Assembly: GCA_910585275.1 (NCBI GenBank)
Contig: CAJUCW010000015.1
Coordinates: 26,278-90,277, forward strand
From: an uncultured Muribaculaceae bacterium
Lineage (GTDB): Bacteria; Bacteroidota; Bacteroidia; Bacteroidales; Muribaculaceae
Reading direction: 5' to 3'
Length of the DNA stretch: 64,000 nt
Of this stretch, positions 17,168 through 24,402 are shown in pieces. The notes below the pieces were generated by a model. That model saw nothing but the letters and a program-made list of their open reading frames with translations. It did not search any database and had not been told where the DNA came from. The first letter of the stretch is position 1. Each line of letters opens with the position of its first letter. A program made the translations under genes and the position numbers.

Positions 17168-17482
17168 TTAGAGGAATGCGGCGGCTTGGCGTATTTTTGC
17201 CAGGCGTGCCAGAAAGGAAGGGTTTGATTGGGCCACCTGCTTGTTATAGTCAGACTGGAGACGGAGCCACAGGTCTGCCTCAATGCCAAGGGCCGCTTCA
17301 AGAAGAAGTGCGTATTCAGTAGTGACGGCTCTTTTTCCGTTCAGCACTTCGTTTAAGACGGAAGCCGGAACGCCAATTTCTGCGGCAAGGGCTTTCTGTG
17401 AGATGCCCCGGTATTCAATTTCATCCTTTATCATCTCACCCGGATGAATGGGCGAACTGGGATTGAGATTGTTTGCGATCAT
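17168..17482 (-). CDS. higA: HigA-family XRE-type antitoxin
   Basis: 104 residues. The start HPGEMIKDEIEYRGISQKAL and the stretch VLNGKRAVTTEYALLLEAAL are the HigA/VapI-type helix-turn-helix (about residues 15-70). It follows the YoeB-like gene with a 2-bp gap, and no HigB lies next to it: the gene before it in the operon is a YoeB toxin that already has an RHH antitoxin. So it is either a second antitoxin for YoeB, a repressor of the operon, or a HigA without its HigB. Confidence 0.85.
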   Translation of the reverse strand: MIANNLNPSSPIHPGEMIKDEIEYRGISQKALAAEIGVPASVLNEVLNGKRAVTTEYALLLEAALGIEADLWLRLQSDYNKQVAQSNPSFLARLAKIRQAAAFL

Positions 17483-17484
17483 AT

Positions 17485-17763
17485 CTATTTGTCGGTATAA
17501 TGACCTTTAAGCGAAACCACGTTTACAATTACTTTGTCGTCTTCAATGCTGTAAATCATTCGGTCGCCTTTGTTGATTTCCCGACTCCAGTAGCCTGAAT
17601 AATTACCTTTAAGCTGCTCAACATGTCCGGTGCCTGTGGTGGGATGAAGCCGAAGTTCCTCAAATAAATTAGCAATCTTCTTCAGTGTTTTCTTTTGCCC
17701 GGACTTTTTCCACACATTCAAGTGCTTTTCAGCTTCCGGCATTAGAATCAATTCGTAAGTCAT
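17485..17763 (-). CDS. yoeB: YoeB/Txe-family mRNA interferase toxin
   Basis: 92 residues. Clear Txe/YoeB features: ELILMPEAEKHLNVWKKSGQ at the start, TGHVEQLKGNYSGYWSREI, KGDRMIYSIEDDKVIV and the closing SLKGHY, which holds the conserved His-Tyr. YoeB enzymes cut mRNA at the ribosome. It overlaps the RHH antitoxin by ATGA and is followed by higA, so it sits between two antitoxin-type genes. Confidence 0.9.
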   Translation of the reverse strand: MTYELILMPEAEKHLNVWKKSGQKKTLKKIANLFEELRLHPTTGTGHVEQLKGNYSGYWSREINKGDRMIYSIEDDKVIVNVVSLKGHYTDK

Positions 17764-18059
17764 ACTCCTAATAGTTCCCGGATTTCGTCCATTGAATAGG
17801 CCCTGCCTTTTCCGGCTTTCATTTCTGCAATGCCGCGATTAAGTGAGGCTATGTTTTCCGGATCATTGAACCACGGATCACCGGATGGGGAAGGATTCTC
17901 ACTTACTTCGACCGCTATGGAATTCGCCTTTGAGATGAGGATTGTCTCGATGAATTTCTTTAAGCTCTTGCCTTGGGTGGCTGCCATAATGGAGAGCTTT
18001 TGCAAAGTATCCACAGGAAGGTCGATGTTTTTGCGCTTGATGTTCAGTGCTGTTGCCAT
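17760..18059 (-). CDS. Antitoxin of the YoeB-like toxin (RHH-like DNA-binding N-terminus)
   Basis: 99 residues from ATG 18059; an upstream start would run through the promoter. The first part (ALNIKRKNIDLPVDTLQKLS... GKSLKKFIETIL) fits a ribbon-helix-helix domain; the second (DPWFNDPENIASLNRGIAEM, ending MDEIRELLGV) is a toxin-binding tail common in antitoxins paired with YoeB in Bacteroidales. It is the first gene of the module and overlaps yoeB by 4 bp. Confidence 0.8.
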   Translation of the reverse strand: MATALNIKRKNIDLPVDTLQKLSIMAATQGKSLKKFIETILISKANSIAVEVSENPSPSGDPWFNDPENIASLNRGIAEMKAGKGRAYSMDEIRELLGV

Positions 18060-18078
18060 GTCATTTAGTTTTATGATG

Positions 18079-18110
18079 CAAAGATATATATAATATACAA
18101 TATATACAAC
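18079..18110 (-). promoter_or_regulatory. Promoter of the RHH-yoeB-higA operon
   Basis: On the minus strand, GTTG (18110-18107), 20 nt, then TATCTTTG (18086-18079). The start would fall near 18075, 16 nt before the ATG. The spacer is an AT-only near-palindrome (TATATATAATATACAATATATA), a likely operator. Confidence 0.7.
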
Positions 18111-18137
18111 CGCAAAGAACAAAAAGTTGAGATTGTC

Positions 18138-18167
18138 AATCAAACATGCCGGAGGCATGTCCCTACA
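18138..18167 (+). repeat. 30-bp direct repeat, right copy
   Basis: Exact match to 17093-17122. The two copies enclose the three-gene TA module and its promoter (about 1 kb). No transposase lies between. Confidence 0.8.
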
Positions 18168-18276
18168 TTTTAATCGGTTTTAGGGTGCCCAACCCTATAT
18201 AAAATCAATTATGAGATGGGGCATTCTTATTATGTGATGGCCATTTACGTATTATATGTCAGCTGTTTATGGAGTG

Positions 18277-18296
18277 GTCGCACGCCCTTGTGCGAC
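18277..18296. repeat. Short inverted repeat
   Basis: GTCGCAC (18277-18283) and GTGCGAC (18290-18296) around GCCCTT. No T tract; role unknown. It lies between the direct repeat and the iterons. Confidence 0.5.
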
Positions 18297-18316
18297 TATT
18301 TTGAAGACTTATTACG

Positions 18317-18492
18317 GAAAAGTTCGGAGTAAAACAGCCGAAAAGTTCGGAGTGAAACAGCCGAAAAGTTCGGAGTGAAATGGCCGAAAAGTTCGGAGTG
18401 AAACAGCCGAAAAGTTCGGAGTGAAATAGCCGAAAAGTTCGGAGTGAAATAGCCGAAAAGTTCGGAGTGAAATAGCCGAAAAGTTCGGAGTG
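18317..18492 (+). repeat. 23-bp iterons (8 copies)
   Basis: Units start at 18317, 18340, 18363, 18386, 18409, 18432, 18455 and 18478 (the last is cut short). Each reads GAAAAGTTCGGAGTGAAA followed by a 5-nt variable joint (CAGCC, TGGCC or TAGCC), and the joints create CCGAAaagTTCGG dyads. 23 is not a multiple of three and the frame on the minus strand rotates, so this is DNA-level repetition, not a coding repeat. Confidence 0.9.
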
Positions 18493-18562
18493 GCTTTCAT
18501 AGGACTGAGAACAATAGTTATTTTACTCCATCTGAATTTATAAATAAATTATAAGGATATGA

Positions 18563-18594
18563 CGAATAATTCAACCTTAAGGTTGAATTATTCG
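18563..18594 (+). promoter_or_regulatory. MqsA-type operator: perfect 32-bp palindrome
   Basis: Arms of 16 bp meet as AACCT-TA-AGGTT, which fits the AACCT-N2to4-AGGTT site known for MqsA of Escherichia coli. The -33 GTTG of the promoter (18582-18585) lies inside the right arm, so a bound protein would block polymerase. The downstream gene codes for an MqsA-like N-terminus. Confidence 0.7.
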
Positions 18595-18613
18595 TTTATT
18601 GTATGTATCTTTG
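18582..18613 (+). promoter_or_regulatory. Promoter of the Panacea antitoxin operon
   Basis: GTTG (18582-18585), 20 nt, TATCTTTG (18606-18613). Transcription should start near 18617, just before a short ORF at 18631. Confidence 0.75.
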
Positions 18614-18630
18614 TGAAAAAATTGCGAGAT

Positions 18631-18681
18631 ATGGCATTTAGAGATGAGGTAGAGGCTTTGGGGAAAAGGTTAAGATTATGA
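18631..18681 (+). CDS. 16-codon ORF MAFRDEVEALGKRLRL, coupled to the Panacea gene (remnant toxin start or leader peptide)
   Basis: Starts 14 nt after the predicted transcription start and ends in TTATGA, sharing ATGA with the next gene. The peptide looks like the first residues of HSDR_N-type proteins (MAFREDV..L..R..), which stand in this place in some two-gene modules. Two readings: a toxin gene cut off by a deletion, leaving an orphan antitoxin, or a leader peptide that feeds ribosomes into the next gene. Too short to decide. Confidence 0.4.
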   Translation: MAFRDEVEALGKRLRL

Positions 18682-19643
18682 AAAAAGAAGAGTTAAGTCC
18701 GATTACAGGAAAGCCGATGACGCTCGTTTGCGAGCCGGATTCGGTGGAATATAGAGGCGAGAAGTTCTTCTATATTCACCAATCATACAGATGCGAGGAT
18801 AGCGGCGAAATGTTCACTACTACCGAACAGGATGCCGCCAATGTAAATCAGGTTTATAACGAATATCGCGAACGCCATGGCCTTCCTTTTCCTGACGAGA
18901 TTAAAAATATTAGAAGGCATTATGGAGTGTCAGCCTCTATGATGTCTGATATAATGGGTTTTGGTGCTAATCAATGGCGGTATTATGAAGCTGATAAAGT
19001 GCCTAATGAATCCAATTCCAGGGCAATCCTGGCAATCCGTAATAAATCCGTATTTCTCGATTTCCTTGATGCCGCAAAACTGACCATAGGCGATAAAGCA
19101 TATTCCAAAATTAAAGAGAGGGTGGAAAAGCTTCCCCCTTACGTCAAACCTTCGCAACCCAATGAATATAGCGGGTACGTTTCTTTCTCTGAGAATGTTA
19201 TCTCCGAAATTGTCAAATACTTTGCTTCAAGACTTGACGGAGTTTTCGTTACCAAAATGAATAAGTTGCTGTTTTATGCAGATTTTGTGAAATATAAGCG
19301 TGAAGGGTTCGGTATGACAGGACTGGAGTATCGCGCCATCACCCACGGCCCTGTGCCGAAAGGGTATGGAGAGATATATTCAAGGGCGAGTGGAGTAGAA
19401 ATGGAAGAATATATTTATCCGAATGGCACGAGCGGCATTCTGCTTCGTTCGTTTGAAGAGCCTGACCTCAGCGCGTTTTCGGAATCTGAATTGGAAATAC
19501 TTGAGCAACTTTGCAATCGTTTCGGGAAATGTAGTGCGGGAGAAATATCTGCCCAAAGCCATAGGGAAAAAGGATGGATTGAATGTAATGAGGAAAGGAA
19601 ATTGATTTCGTATTCCTACGCTTTCGATATGGCCGATTCTTAA
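18678..19643 (+). CDS. MqsA-like / Panacea (DUF4065) antitoxin
   Basis: 321 residues. Residues 1-65 keep the outline of an MqsA/YgiT zinc ribbon (SPITGKPMTLV ... YRCEDSGEMFTT), but most of the Cys ligands of the usual CxxC pairs are gone, so it may no longer bind zinc. About 75-115 is an XRE-type helix-turn-helix (RRHYGVSASMMSDIMGFGAN). About 170-300 is a Panacea domain (TKMNKLLFYADFVKYKREGF ... ITHGPVPKGY). Panacea proteins are antitoxins of many unrelated toxins. The usual partner gene is absent except for a 16-codon stub. Binding of the palindrome at 18563 is inferred from the MqsA family. Confidence 0.85.
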   Translation: MKKEELSPITGKPMTLVCEPDSVEYRGEKFFYIHQSYRCEDSGEMFTTTEQDAANVNQVYNEYRERHGLPFPDEIKNIRRHYGVSASMMSDIMGFGANQWRYYEADKVPNESNSRAILAIRNKSVFLDFLDAAKLTIGDKAYSKIKERVEKLPPYVKPSQPNEYSGYVSFSENVISEIVKYFASRLDGVFVTKMNKLLFYADFVKYKREGFGMTGLEYRAITHGPVPKGYGEIYSRASGVEMEEYIYPNGTSGILLRSFEEPDLSAFSESELEILEQLCNRFGKCSAGEISAQSHREKGWIECNEERKLISYSYAFDMADS

Positions 19644-19740
19644 GAAAGAAGTATTGGGGAATGTTTGCTTCCGGAGTATAAGATTTTGTGGCGGCGGGCG
19701 TTATTATGTTGTGAGAAAGTCGAATCCCCGGAAATATGAA

Positions 19741-22683
19741 ATGTTGCGGTTTCAGTTGAGGTGGCTGCCGTGTGCAGTTGTCTTGGCCGCCATCGTCATG
19801 TTGACTCTCTTGGCAGGTTGCGGCACGAAAAAGAACACTCCCCTGTCGAGGAACTGGCAGGCGTTCACCACACGCTACAACGTCTATTTCAACGGTTCGG
19901 AGCACTACAACGAGCAGCTCAAAAACATGGAAGACCGTTATGAAGACGACTATACCCGCACCCTTCTCACCCACCCTGCCGAAGCCCGCGCCGACGATAA
20001 GCTTCCCCAGCCTACGGGCAATTTCAAGCGCACCGTCGAGAAGATGCAGAAAGCCATCCAGCTCCACTCCATCAAAAAGAAACCCCAAAAACGTTCGAAC
20101 AATCCGAAAGACAAGGCTTTCCGCGCCAGGGAGGAGTTCAACCCCTTCCTTCACAATGCGTGGCTGATGATGGGCCGGGCGGAGTATTTCGACGGCGATT
20201 TCCTCAACGCCGCCTCCACATTCCTTTACATAGCCAAACATTTCACATGGCTCCCCGACGTGGTGACGGAGGCGCGTCTATGGCAGGCGAGATGCTATTG
20301 CGCGCTCGACTGGACCTACGAGGCGGGCAGTATCCTGCGCCTTGTGAAGGAGAAAGACATTCAAGGTAAAAGTCTGCGCAACCTCTACAACATTGTCCAG
20401 GCCGACTATTTGCTGCGCGCGGACCAACCGGAACAGGCCGTGCCGTTCCTCACGGAAGCGGCGAAAGGGGCCTCCGGCACCAAAAAAAACCGGCTCTGGT
20501 TCCTTTTAGGCCAGACCTATTCGCGCCTGGGCAAGAGGGAACTTGCCTATCAGGCGTTCAAGAATGCCGGGAAAGGTGCATCAATCCCCTATCGCGCAAA
20601 GTTCAACGCACGTATTAAGCAGACCGAGGTGTTCTCCGGGGCGAACATCAGGAAAGAGGTGAACTCCCTGAGGGCCATGACCCGCTATGAACGCAACAGC
20701 GAATATCTCGACCAGATTTATTACGCCATCGGCAACCTCTACCTTTCGAGGAAAGACACGGCGGAAGCAAAGAAAAACTATCTTCTTGCCGTGGAGAAAT
20801 CCACACGCGGAGGCATCGACAAAGCCCTTGCCCAGATTGCCCTGGGCAACATCTATTTCACCGAGCGCGACTATGAAAAGGCGCAGCCGTGCTATTCAGA
20901 GGCCGTGCCGCTTCTTTCCGAGAATTATCCCGGCTACAACACGCTGAAGCTTCGCAGCGACGTGCTCGACGAACTTGCCGTCTATTCCGGCAACGTGCAT
21001 CTGCAGGATTCCCTGCTAAGGCTTGCGAAGATGACCCCCGATGAAAGGAAAGCCGTATGCCAGAAGATTGTGGATGACCTCATCAAGAAGGAAAAAGAGG
21101 CGGAAGAGGCCGCCAAGCGCGAGGAATATCTTGCCAGCCAAGAGGGTAAGGGGAGCAGCCCCATGGATAAGAACGCACCCGCCACGCCGGCATTCTCCAT
21201 GAACACCGACAAGTCGTGGTATTTCTACAACACGATGACGAAAAACGCCGGAAAAACGGAGTTCCAACGCCGTTGGGGCGCGCGAAAGCTTGAAGACGAC
21301 TGGCGGCGCCGCAACAAGGCCACATTCTCGCTCGACGATGATGTGGAGGAATCTGCCCCGGATGAGGGCGTCGTGCCCAATGACTCCGTGCCTGCGGGCG
21401 ACGCCGGCGAAAAGAAGGACGCCAACGACCCCCACAACGTTGAATTCTATCTGAAGCAAATACCTTCCACCCCGGAGGAGGAACAGACCGCCAACGATGT
21501 GATTCAGGAAGGCCTTTACAACATGGGCGTAATACTCAAAGACAAACTCGAAGACTTCCCCGCCGCACGGATAGAATTCAACGAACTTGACAGGAGGTAT
21601 CCCGACAACGTATATCGCCTCGACGTGTATTACAACATGTATCTCATGGCTGTAAGGGAAAACAACGCTGCGCTTGCTGAAGTCTGGCGTAAGAAAATAC
21701 TTGATGAATTCCCCGATTCCCCTTACGGACAGGCTATGGCCGACCCCGAATACTTCAACAACCTGCGCCGCATGCACGAGGTGCAGGAGGGTATGTATGA
21801 GAAGGCTTACGCGGCATATCTGGCCGACGACAACTCCGTGGTGCATCAGCTCACCGGGGAAATGGAGAAAGATTATCCCCTCTCCCCCATCCTCCCCAAA
21901 TTCGTGTTTATCGACGCGCTCTCATACATGACCGAAGGCGACGCCGGCAAGTTCAAAGACCGCCTTACGGAGCTTCTCACGCGCTGGCCCGACACCGACA
22001 TGACCGACATGGCTTCCGGCATCCTGAAAGGACTTAAGGAGGGGCGTCAGCTGCATGCCGGTTCGTCGAATTCGAGGGGGATGATATGGGAGACGCGTCT
22101 TTCCGATGCGGAAACGGAAACCGGAGAAGACGGCCTCCCCGCCAACTTCGAGCGCGACCCCGACGCTCCCCAGTATCTTGTGCTTGCTTTCCCGAAGGAA
22201 ACAGTCAACGCCAATCTTGTGCTCTACGACGTGGCGAGGTTCAACTTCTCCTCGTTCGTGGTGAAGGATTTCGACCTTGAGCCCATGAGTTTCTCGAATA
22301 TCGGCCTGCTGGTGGTGAAAGGTTTCGCCAATCTCCGTGAACTCGAGCATTATCGGTCGGTGATGGAGCGTTCCGACATAGATTTGCCTGCCGACGTGCG
22401 CCCCATCATGATAAGCAAATATAATTTCGAGCTTCTTTTGAGGGAAGGACGTTCGTTTGAGGAATATTTCCGTTTCGAGGAGGAGTCGGAAGCCGACGCG
22501 AAAGAGAAATCCGTAGTGGAGGAAGAAGGCTCCGAAGGGAATTCCGGTATGGAAGAAGGGAATCCTGAGGAACGGGAAGAGGTTGAAAGCGAACCGACGG
22601 AAGCGGGGAGTGAACCTGAAGAATCGGTGAACGAACCGGAGGAAGTGACAAATGAATCATCGGCGGAGACCGCTGAACCATGA
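19741..22683 (+). CDS. porW: PorW/SprE-type lipoprotein, type IX secretion component (TPR)
   Basis: 980 residues from ATG 19741, chosen because it gives a clean lipoprotein signal (VVLAAIVMLTLLAGC); the open frame extends 87 nt further up. The sequence after the Cys (GTKKNTPLSRNWQAFTTRYN, then VYFNG) is the hallmark start of SprE/PorW. TPR-like helical pairs fill about 110-460 and 560-760, separated by charged linkers, and the last 70 residues are a Glu-rich tail. SprE/PorW is needed for type IX secretion and links the outer-membrane translocon to the periplasmic ring. It is followed by porX 36 bp downstream, probably in one operon. Confidence 0.85.
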   Translation: MLRFQLRWLPCAVVLAAIVMLTLLAGCGTKKNTPLSRNWQAFTTRYNVYFNGSEHYNEQLKNMEDRYEDDYTRTLLTHPAEARADDKLPQPTGNFKRTVEKMQKAIQLHSIKKKPQKRSNNPKDKAFRAREEFNPFLHNAWLMMGRAEYFDGDFLNAASTFLYIAKHFTWLPDVVTEARLWQARCYCALDWTYEAGSILRLVKEKDIQGKSLRNLYNIVQADYLLRADQPEQAVPFLTEAAKGASGTKKNRLWFLLGQTYSRLGKRELAYQAFKNAGKGASIPYRAKFNARIKQTEVFSGANIRKEVNSLRAMTRYERNSEYLDQIYYAIGNLYLSRKDTAEAKKNYLLAVEKSTRGGIDKALAQIALGNIYFTERDYEKAQPCYSEAVPLLSENYPGYNTLKLRSDVLDELAVYSGNVHLQDSLLRLAKMTPDERKAVCQKIVDDLIKKEKEAEEAAKREEYLASQEGKGSSPMDKNAPATPAFSMNTDKSWYFYNTMTKNAGKTEFQRRWGARKLEDDWRRRNKATFSLDDDVEESAPDEGVVPNDSVPAGDAGEKKDANDPHNVEFYLKQIPSTPEEEQTANDVIQEGLYNMGVILKDKLEDFPAARIEFNELDRRYPDNVYRLDVYYNMYLMAVRENNAALAEVWRKKILDEFPDSPYGQAMADPEYFNNLRRMHEVQEGMYEKAYAAYLADDNSVVHQLTGEMEKDYPLSPILPKFVFIDALSYMTEGDAGKFKDRLTELLTRWPDTDMTDMASGILKGLKEGRQLHAGSSNSRGMIWETRLSDAETETGEDGLPANFERDPDAPQYLVLAFPKETVNANLVLYDVARFNFSSFVVKDFDLEPMSFSNIGLLVVKGFANLRELEHYRSVMERSDIDLPADVRPIMISKYNFELLLREGRSFEEYFRFEEESEADAKEKSVVEEEGSEGNSGMEEGNPEEREEVESEPTEAGSEPEESVNEPEEVTNESSAETAEP

Positions 22684-22719
22684 GGAAGACGTTTCCGTTG
22701 AAAAGAAAAGATTTGAAAA

Positions 22720-24261
22720 ATGGAAAAGATACTCTGGGCTGACGACGAGATAGACCTCCTCAAGCCCCATATAATGTTTCTGAAAGCTAAAGGGTATGAA
22801 GTGGTGACCGTGGCGAGCGGCCGCGACGCCCTCGACATGCTCGACCACGAACGTTTCAATCTTATTCTCCTCGACGAGAATATGCCCGGACTTTCGGGGC
22901 TTGAGACGCTTTCTCTCATCAACCGTTCGCATCCCGACGTGCCGGTCATCATGATTACTAAGTCGGAAGAAGAGAACCTTATGAACCAGGCGATAGGCAA
23001 CCAGATTGCCGATTATCTGATAAAACCCGTCAATCCCAACCAGATTCTTCTTTCCATAAAGAAGAACCTTCACAGCGGCGAACTGGTGGCGCAGACCGCC
23101 ACCTCCACCTATCAGCAGGAATTCCAGAACCTCTCTTCGCTCATCAACATGGCGCAGAGCGTGAGCGACTGGATGGAGGTGTATCGTCGTCTGGTCTATT
23201 GGGAACTTAAGCTCTCGGAGGCCGACAATTCAATGGGCGAATTGCTGCTCATGCAGAAGCGCGACGCCAACAGCAATTTCTGCAAGTTCATAAAACGGGA
23301 ATACGAAGGGTGGGTCAAAACCCCCGACCATCCCCTCATGAGCCACGAACTCTTCAAACAGAGGGTTTTCCCGCTGCTCGACAGGGGGGAGAAAGTGTGC
23401 TTTATTCTTATCGACAATTTCCGCCTCGACCAATGGAGGGTGATACAACCTTTGATGACCGAATGGTTTAACGTGGAGGAGGAGCTTTACACCACCATCC
23501 TGCCCACATCCACACAGTATGCGCGAAACGCGATATTCGCCGGATTGATGCCGTTGCAGATTTCCGAGATGTTTCCCCATCTTTGGGTGGAAGAGGATGA
23601 AGACGAAGGGCTCAACATCCATGAAAGCGAGTTGATAAAGACGCAGCTCGACCGTTTCCGTCGCCGGGAACAGTATTCTTACAACAAACTCAACGATTCG
23701 CAGGCATGCGAGAAATTCATGCAGAAAATCAATTCGCTGAAGGATATACCCCTCAACGTGATAGTGCTGAATTTTATCGACATGCTTTCCCACGCGAGGA
23801 CGGAGTCGAAGATGATAAGGGAACTGGCCAATTCCGATGCCGCCTACCGCTCTCTCACCGAGTCGTGGTTCCGCCATTCCGGTTCGCTCGACATATTCCG
23901 CAGGATGTCGGAACTCGGGTTTAAGGTGATTGTGACCACCGACCACGGCACCATCCGTGTTGACAACCCCATCAAGGTGGTTGGCGACCGGAACACCAAC
24001 ACCAACCTCCGTTATAAGGTGGGCAAGAACCTCAACTATAATCCCCGGCAGGTGTATGAGATGCACAATCCCAAGAAATTCGGACTCCCTGCACCCAACA
24101 TATCGAGTTCGTTCATCTATGCGTGCAACGAAGATTTCTTCTCATATCCCAACAACTACAATTATTACGTGCAGTATTACACCGGCACATTCCAGCACGG
24201 CGGCATATCGCTCCAGGAGATGCTTGTGCCGTTCGTGACGCTCACTCCGAAAGGGTTGTAG
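22720..24261 (+). CDS. porX: PorX response regulator with PglZ phosphatase-like domain
   Basis: 513 residues. N-terminal receiver domain: acidic pocket at D8/D9, phospho-acceptor Asp52 in LLDENMPG, Lys in IKPVNP. No DNA-binding domain follows; instead about 200-510 is an alkaline-phosphatase/PglZ-like domain with IDNFRLDQW, the Thr of PTSTQYARNAIF as probable nucleophile, TTDHGTIRV and FQHGGISLQEM, which bring the metal ligands. PorX with PorY and a sigma factor controls type IX secretion genes, and its enzyme domain acts on oligonucleotides. Ends 142 bp before the Sel1 gene in an AT-rich repeat. Confidence 0.93.
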   Translation: MEKILWADDEIDLLKPHIMFLKAKGYEVVTVASGRDALDMLDHERFNLILLDENMPGLSGLETLSLINRSHPDVPVIMITKSEEENLMNQAIGNQIADYLIKPVNPNQILLSIKKNLHSGELVAQTATSTYQQEFQNLSSLINMAQSVSDWMEVYRRLVYWELKLSEADNSMGELLLMQKRDANSNFCKFIKREYEGWVKTPDHPLMSHELFKQRVFPLLDRGEKVCFILIDNFRLDQWRVIQPLMTEWFNVEEELYTTILPTSTQYARNAIFAGLMPLQISEMFPHLWVEEDEDEGLNIHESELIKTQLDRFRRREQYSYNKLNDSQACEKFMQKINSLKDIPLNVIVLNFIDMLSHARTESKMIRELANSDAAYRSLTESWFRHSGSLDIFRRMSELGFKVIVTTDHGTIRVDNPIKVVGDRNTNTNLRYKVGKNLNYNPRQVYEMHNPKKFGLPAPNISSSFIYACNEDFFSYPNNYNYYVQYYTGTFQHGGISLQEMLVPFVTLTPKGL

Positions 24262-24264
24262 TTT

Positions 24265-24390
24265 ACAAATGCATAATGCATAATCCATAATGCATAATTC
24301 ATAATCGATTGCTGTTTAGATAATTATGCATTATGTGTTATGAATTACACTTAATTATGCATTATGCATTATGAATTATGAATTATGAAT
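24265..24390. repeat. TAATGCATAAT-type palindromic repeat cluster
   Basis: About 125 bp of short words such as ATGCATAAT, AATTATGCATTATG and GAATTATGAATTATG in both orientations. The left part (24270-24305) can fold onto the right part (24325-24385). It fills the whole gap between porX and the Sel1 gene and runs into its possible first start codon. Likely an mRNA 3'-end structure; otherwise a dispersed repeat. Confidence 0.8.
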
Positions 24391-24402
24391 TACACTGAGC
24401 AA

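Noticed and set aside
18312..18500. 62-codon minus-strand ORF with Leu/Phe/Ser repeats
   Set aside because: It is the translation of the 23-bp iterons; the unit length is not a multiple of three, so the peptide repeat is a frame-rotating by-product.
22350..23073. Long minus-strand Ser-rich ORFs
   Set aside because: Antisense shadows of the Glu-rich end of porW and the porX receiver domain.
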